Positions 62,854 through 64,000 of a stretch of DNA of 64,000 nt are shown here, piece after piece. The stretch is from JAAYBQ01 sp035403465 (lineage in GTDB: Bacteria; Spirochaetota; UBA4802; UBA5550). A program made the translations under genes and the position numbers. The stretch covers positions 3,953 to 67,952 of the forward strand of contig DAONFG010000013.1 in NCBI GenBank assembly GCA_035403465.1. Direction: 5' to 3'. The notes under the pieces are model-generated. The model did no database searches. It was not told the origin of the DNA and was given only the letters and a program-made list of their open reading frames with translations. The first letter of the stretch is position 1; every line of letters starts with the position of its first letter.

Positions 62854-63735
62854 ATGTTCAGCCGGAAAAAAGAGAAATGCCCGCTTTGCGAAAGCCTGAA
62901 TATTTCACATAAATACCAGATTGACAGTTACGAACTCAAGTTCGACACCGACGCCTGCAGTGACTGCGGATTCATATTCATGAATCCCCCTTTAACCGGA
63001 GATACAATCAGGAGTTTCTACACCGAACAGTACTACAGCGGCAGGGCTGACTATTCCTACATCGATGAAAGGCGTATCATGAAATACGCCGCGTACGTCT
63101 GGGACAAGCGTGTTGAAGTCATACACAGGTATGTAAAGGAAGGAAGATTTCTTGATGTGGGTGCATCTTTCGGCGGGCTCATGGAATCAGCGGAGAGGTT
63201 TTTCACCGCTTACGGTATTGAGATTTCAGGGTACTCCGCTTCACATGCCGCCGAAAAATTCGGCGGCAGGATTCACCACGGTACGCTTGAGGACCATCCG
63301 TACAGCGCGAACTTTTTCTCCGCAATAACCATGATCGAACTCATCGAACACCTGGAAAACCCGCTGAAGGCAATAGAGGAATGCTACTCCCTGCTCGCGG
63401 ATAACGGGCTCCTGGTGATACAGACAGCCAACATGGATGGTCAGCAGGCAAAGTCCATGGCCGGCAGATATGAATACTTTATGCCGGGGCACCTCTCGTA
63501 CTTCAGCATGAGCAACCTGTCACAGGCCCTGCGTAAAACCGGTTTCAGCAAAGTGAAAATATTCTACCCGGTAGAGTTCGGGCTGCTCCCGAAACTGCAG
63601 AAGTCCCGGGGGAGTTTTACAAAAATTTCAGATTACGCAAACTGGTACAGGATAGCGAAGTATCACATGCTGGGGAAGATACACTGGAACGATTTCGCAC
63701 TGAAGAGCTCCATGGTAATCTACGCGTTCAAATAA
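62854..63735 (+). CDS. zinc-ribbon plus class I methyltransferase
   Basis: In this 293-aa protein an N-terminal C4 ribbon (CPLC, then CSDCGFIF, residues about 9-43) leads to a linker and a class I methyltransferase core. Motif I is RFLDVGASFGGL, then GIEISGYSASHA and a motif of the MIELIEHLENPLKAI type near 165. C-terminal strands are present. This layout (zinc ribbon plus Methyltransf_23) is common in surface-sugar and unknown methyltransferases. The substrate is not evident. The gene stands alone before the tRNA pair. Confidence 0.8.
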   Translation: MFSRKKEKCPLCESLNISHKYQIDSYELKFDTDACSDCGFIFMNPPLTGDTIRSFYTEQYYSGRADYSYIDERRIMKYAAYVWDKRVEVIHRYVKEGRFLDVGASFGGLMESAERFFTAYGIEISGYSASHAAEKFGGRIHHGTLEDHPYSANFFSAITMIELIEHLENPLKAIEECYSLLADNGLLVIQTANMDGQQAKSMAGRYEYFMPGHLSYFSMSNLSQALRKTGFSKVKIFYPVEFGLLPKLQKSRGSFTKISDYANWYRIAKYHMLGKIHWNDFALKSSMVIYAFK

Positions 63736-63805
63736 AATAACACGAATTCTTAATCATACCGCCCGGCATTACAACAGCAGATTTTTTTAAAAAATTTAAA
63801 AATTT

Positions 63806-63833
63806 TTGCTTGCACAAAATATACCCTTATAAG
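63806..63833 (+). promoter_or_regulatory. promoter of the tRNA-Leu/tRNA-Gly unit
   Basis: TTGCTT (63806-63811) and TATAAG (63828-63833), spacer 16, with 18 bases to the mature tRNA-Leu 5' end. Confidence 0.5.
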
Positions 63834-63851
63834 ATATATCACAAGACTTAA

Positions 63852-63933
63852 GCGAGCGTGGTGGAACTGGCAGACACGCTAGACTTAGGATCTAGTACCG
63901 CAAGGTGTGGGGGTTCGATTCCCTTCGCTCGCA
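63852..63933 (+). tRNA. tRNA-Leu(TAG)
   Basis: Acceptor arms GCGAGCG (63852-63858) and CGCTCGC (63926-63932) pair perfectly. The anticodon stem CTAGA/TCTAG holds a CTTAGGA loop with anticodon TAG, reading CUA codons. A long variable arm and GGTTCGATTCC T-arm are present. The discriminator is A. The CCA end is not encoded. Confidence 0.95.
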
Positions 63934-63948
63934 AAGGTTGATTGCAAC

Positions 63949-64000
<52 letters not shown>

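Overview
The window is a dense, moderate-GC bacterial chromosome segment. The gene set suggests a diderm, probably a member of the Spirochaetota. Pointers are motA/motB, a TlyC/CorC-type protein, class III cyclase, GGDEF, EAL and STAS signalling, lipoproteins with relaxed lipoboxes, a probable outer-membrane barrel, and two long (565-571 aa) acyl-CoA dehydrogenases. This is inference, because no rRNA or complete marker set is present. There is no prophage, insertion sequence or CRISPR array. Promoters are mostly sigma70-like, and GTG and TTG starts occur.

Layout. 1-4.1 kb: a truncated GDPD-like gene, CorC/TlyC, RecO, an MgtC-type membrane protein and a 55-aa cysteine protein. 4.4-8.5 kb: a membrane TPR protein, then motB, motA and a small membrane-anchored gene on the minus strand, then a PilZ-like membrane protein. 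8.6-10.2 kb: an orphan ParA, a thioesterase and a PQ-loop protein. 10.4-16.8 kb (plus strand): coiled-coil protein, RNase R, a LigD-phosphoesterase-like mini-protein, ArgC, PTS enzyme I and a methyltransferase. 16.8-22.8 kb (minus strand): the proteostasis cluster tig, clpP, clpX, lon.

23-31.5 kb is mixed accessory DNA: a STAS protein, an unknown membrane/coiled-coil protein, an Ldh-type dehydrogenase, an LhgO-like oxidase, a type II toxin-antitoxin pair with a clear operator, a polysaccharide deacetylase, DprA, and a decayed GAF/HD phosphodiesterase gene. 31.5-45.2 kb: a class III nucleotide cyclase, acyl-CoA dehydrogenase 1, a four-gene envelope operon (degenerate GGDEF sensor, TPR protein, probable outer-membrane barrel, YWTD-propeller lipoprotein), a GGDEF-EAL protein, a secreted unknown protein, and acyl-CoA dehydrogenase 2.

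45.5-48.9 kb is the most distinctive locus: a tight three-gene operon of a MoxR ATPase, an HExxH/VWA protein, and a protein of six exact-length 28-residue repeats. After it come a FecR-domain lipoprotein, SSB, a CoA-transferase, and a long minus-strand run: HAMP-like protein, LysM/M23 lipoprotein, YlbF, second DprA, MltG, U32 protein, HisS. Next are Rsh and Maf, a HAD phosphatase, a zinc-ribbon methyltransferase, and tRNA-Leu(TAG) followed by tRNA-Gly(GCC), which is cut by the window end.

Several families of inverted-repeat elements lie between genes (22.9, 26.6, 48.9, 58.7, 61.6 and 62.5-62.7 kb). Both acyl-CoA dehydrogenase genes have large palindromes over their predicted promoters, suggesting repressor control of fatty-acid or butyrate-type metabolism.
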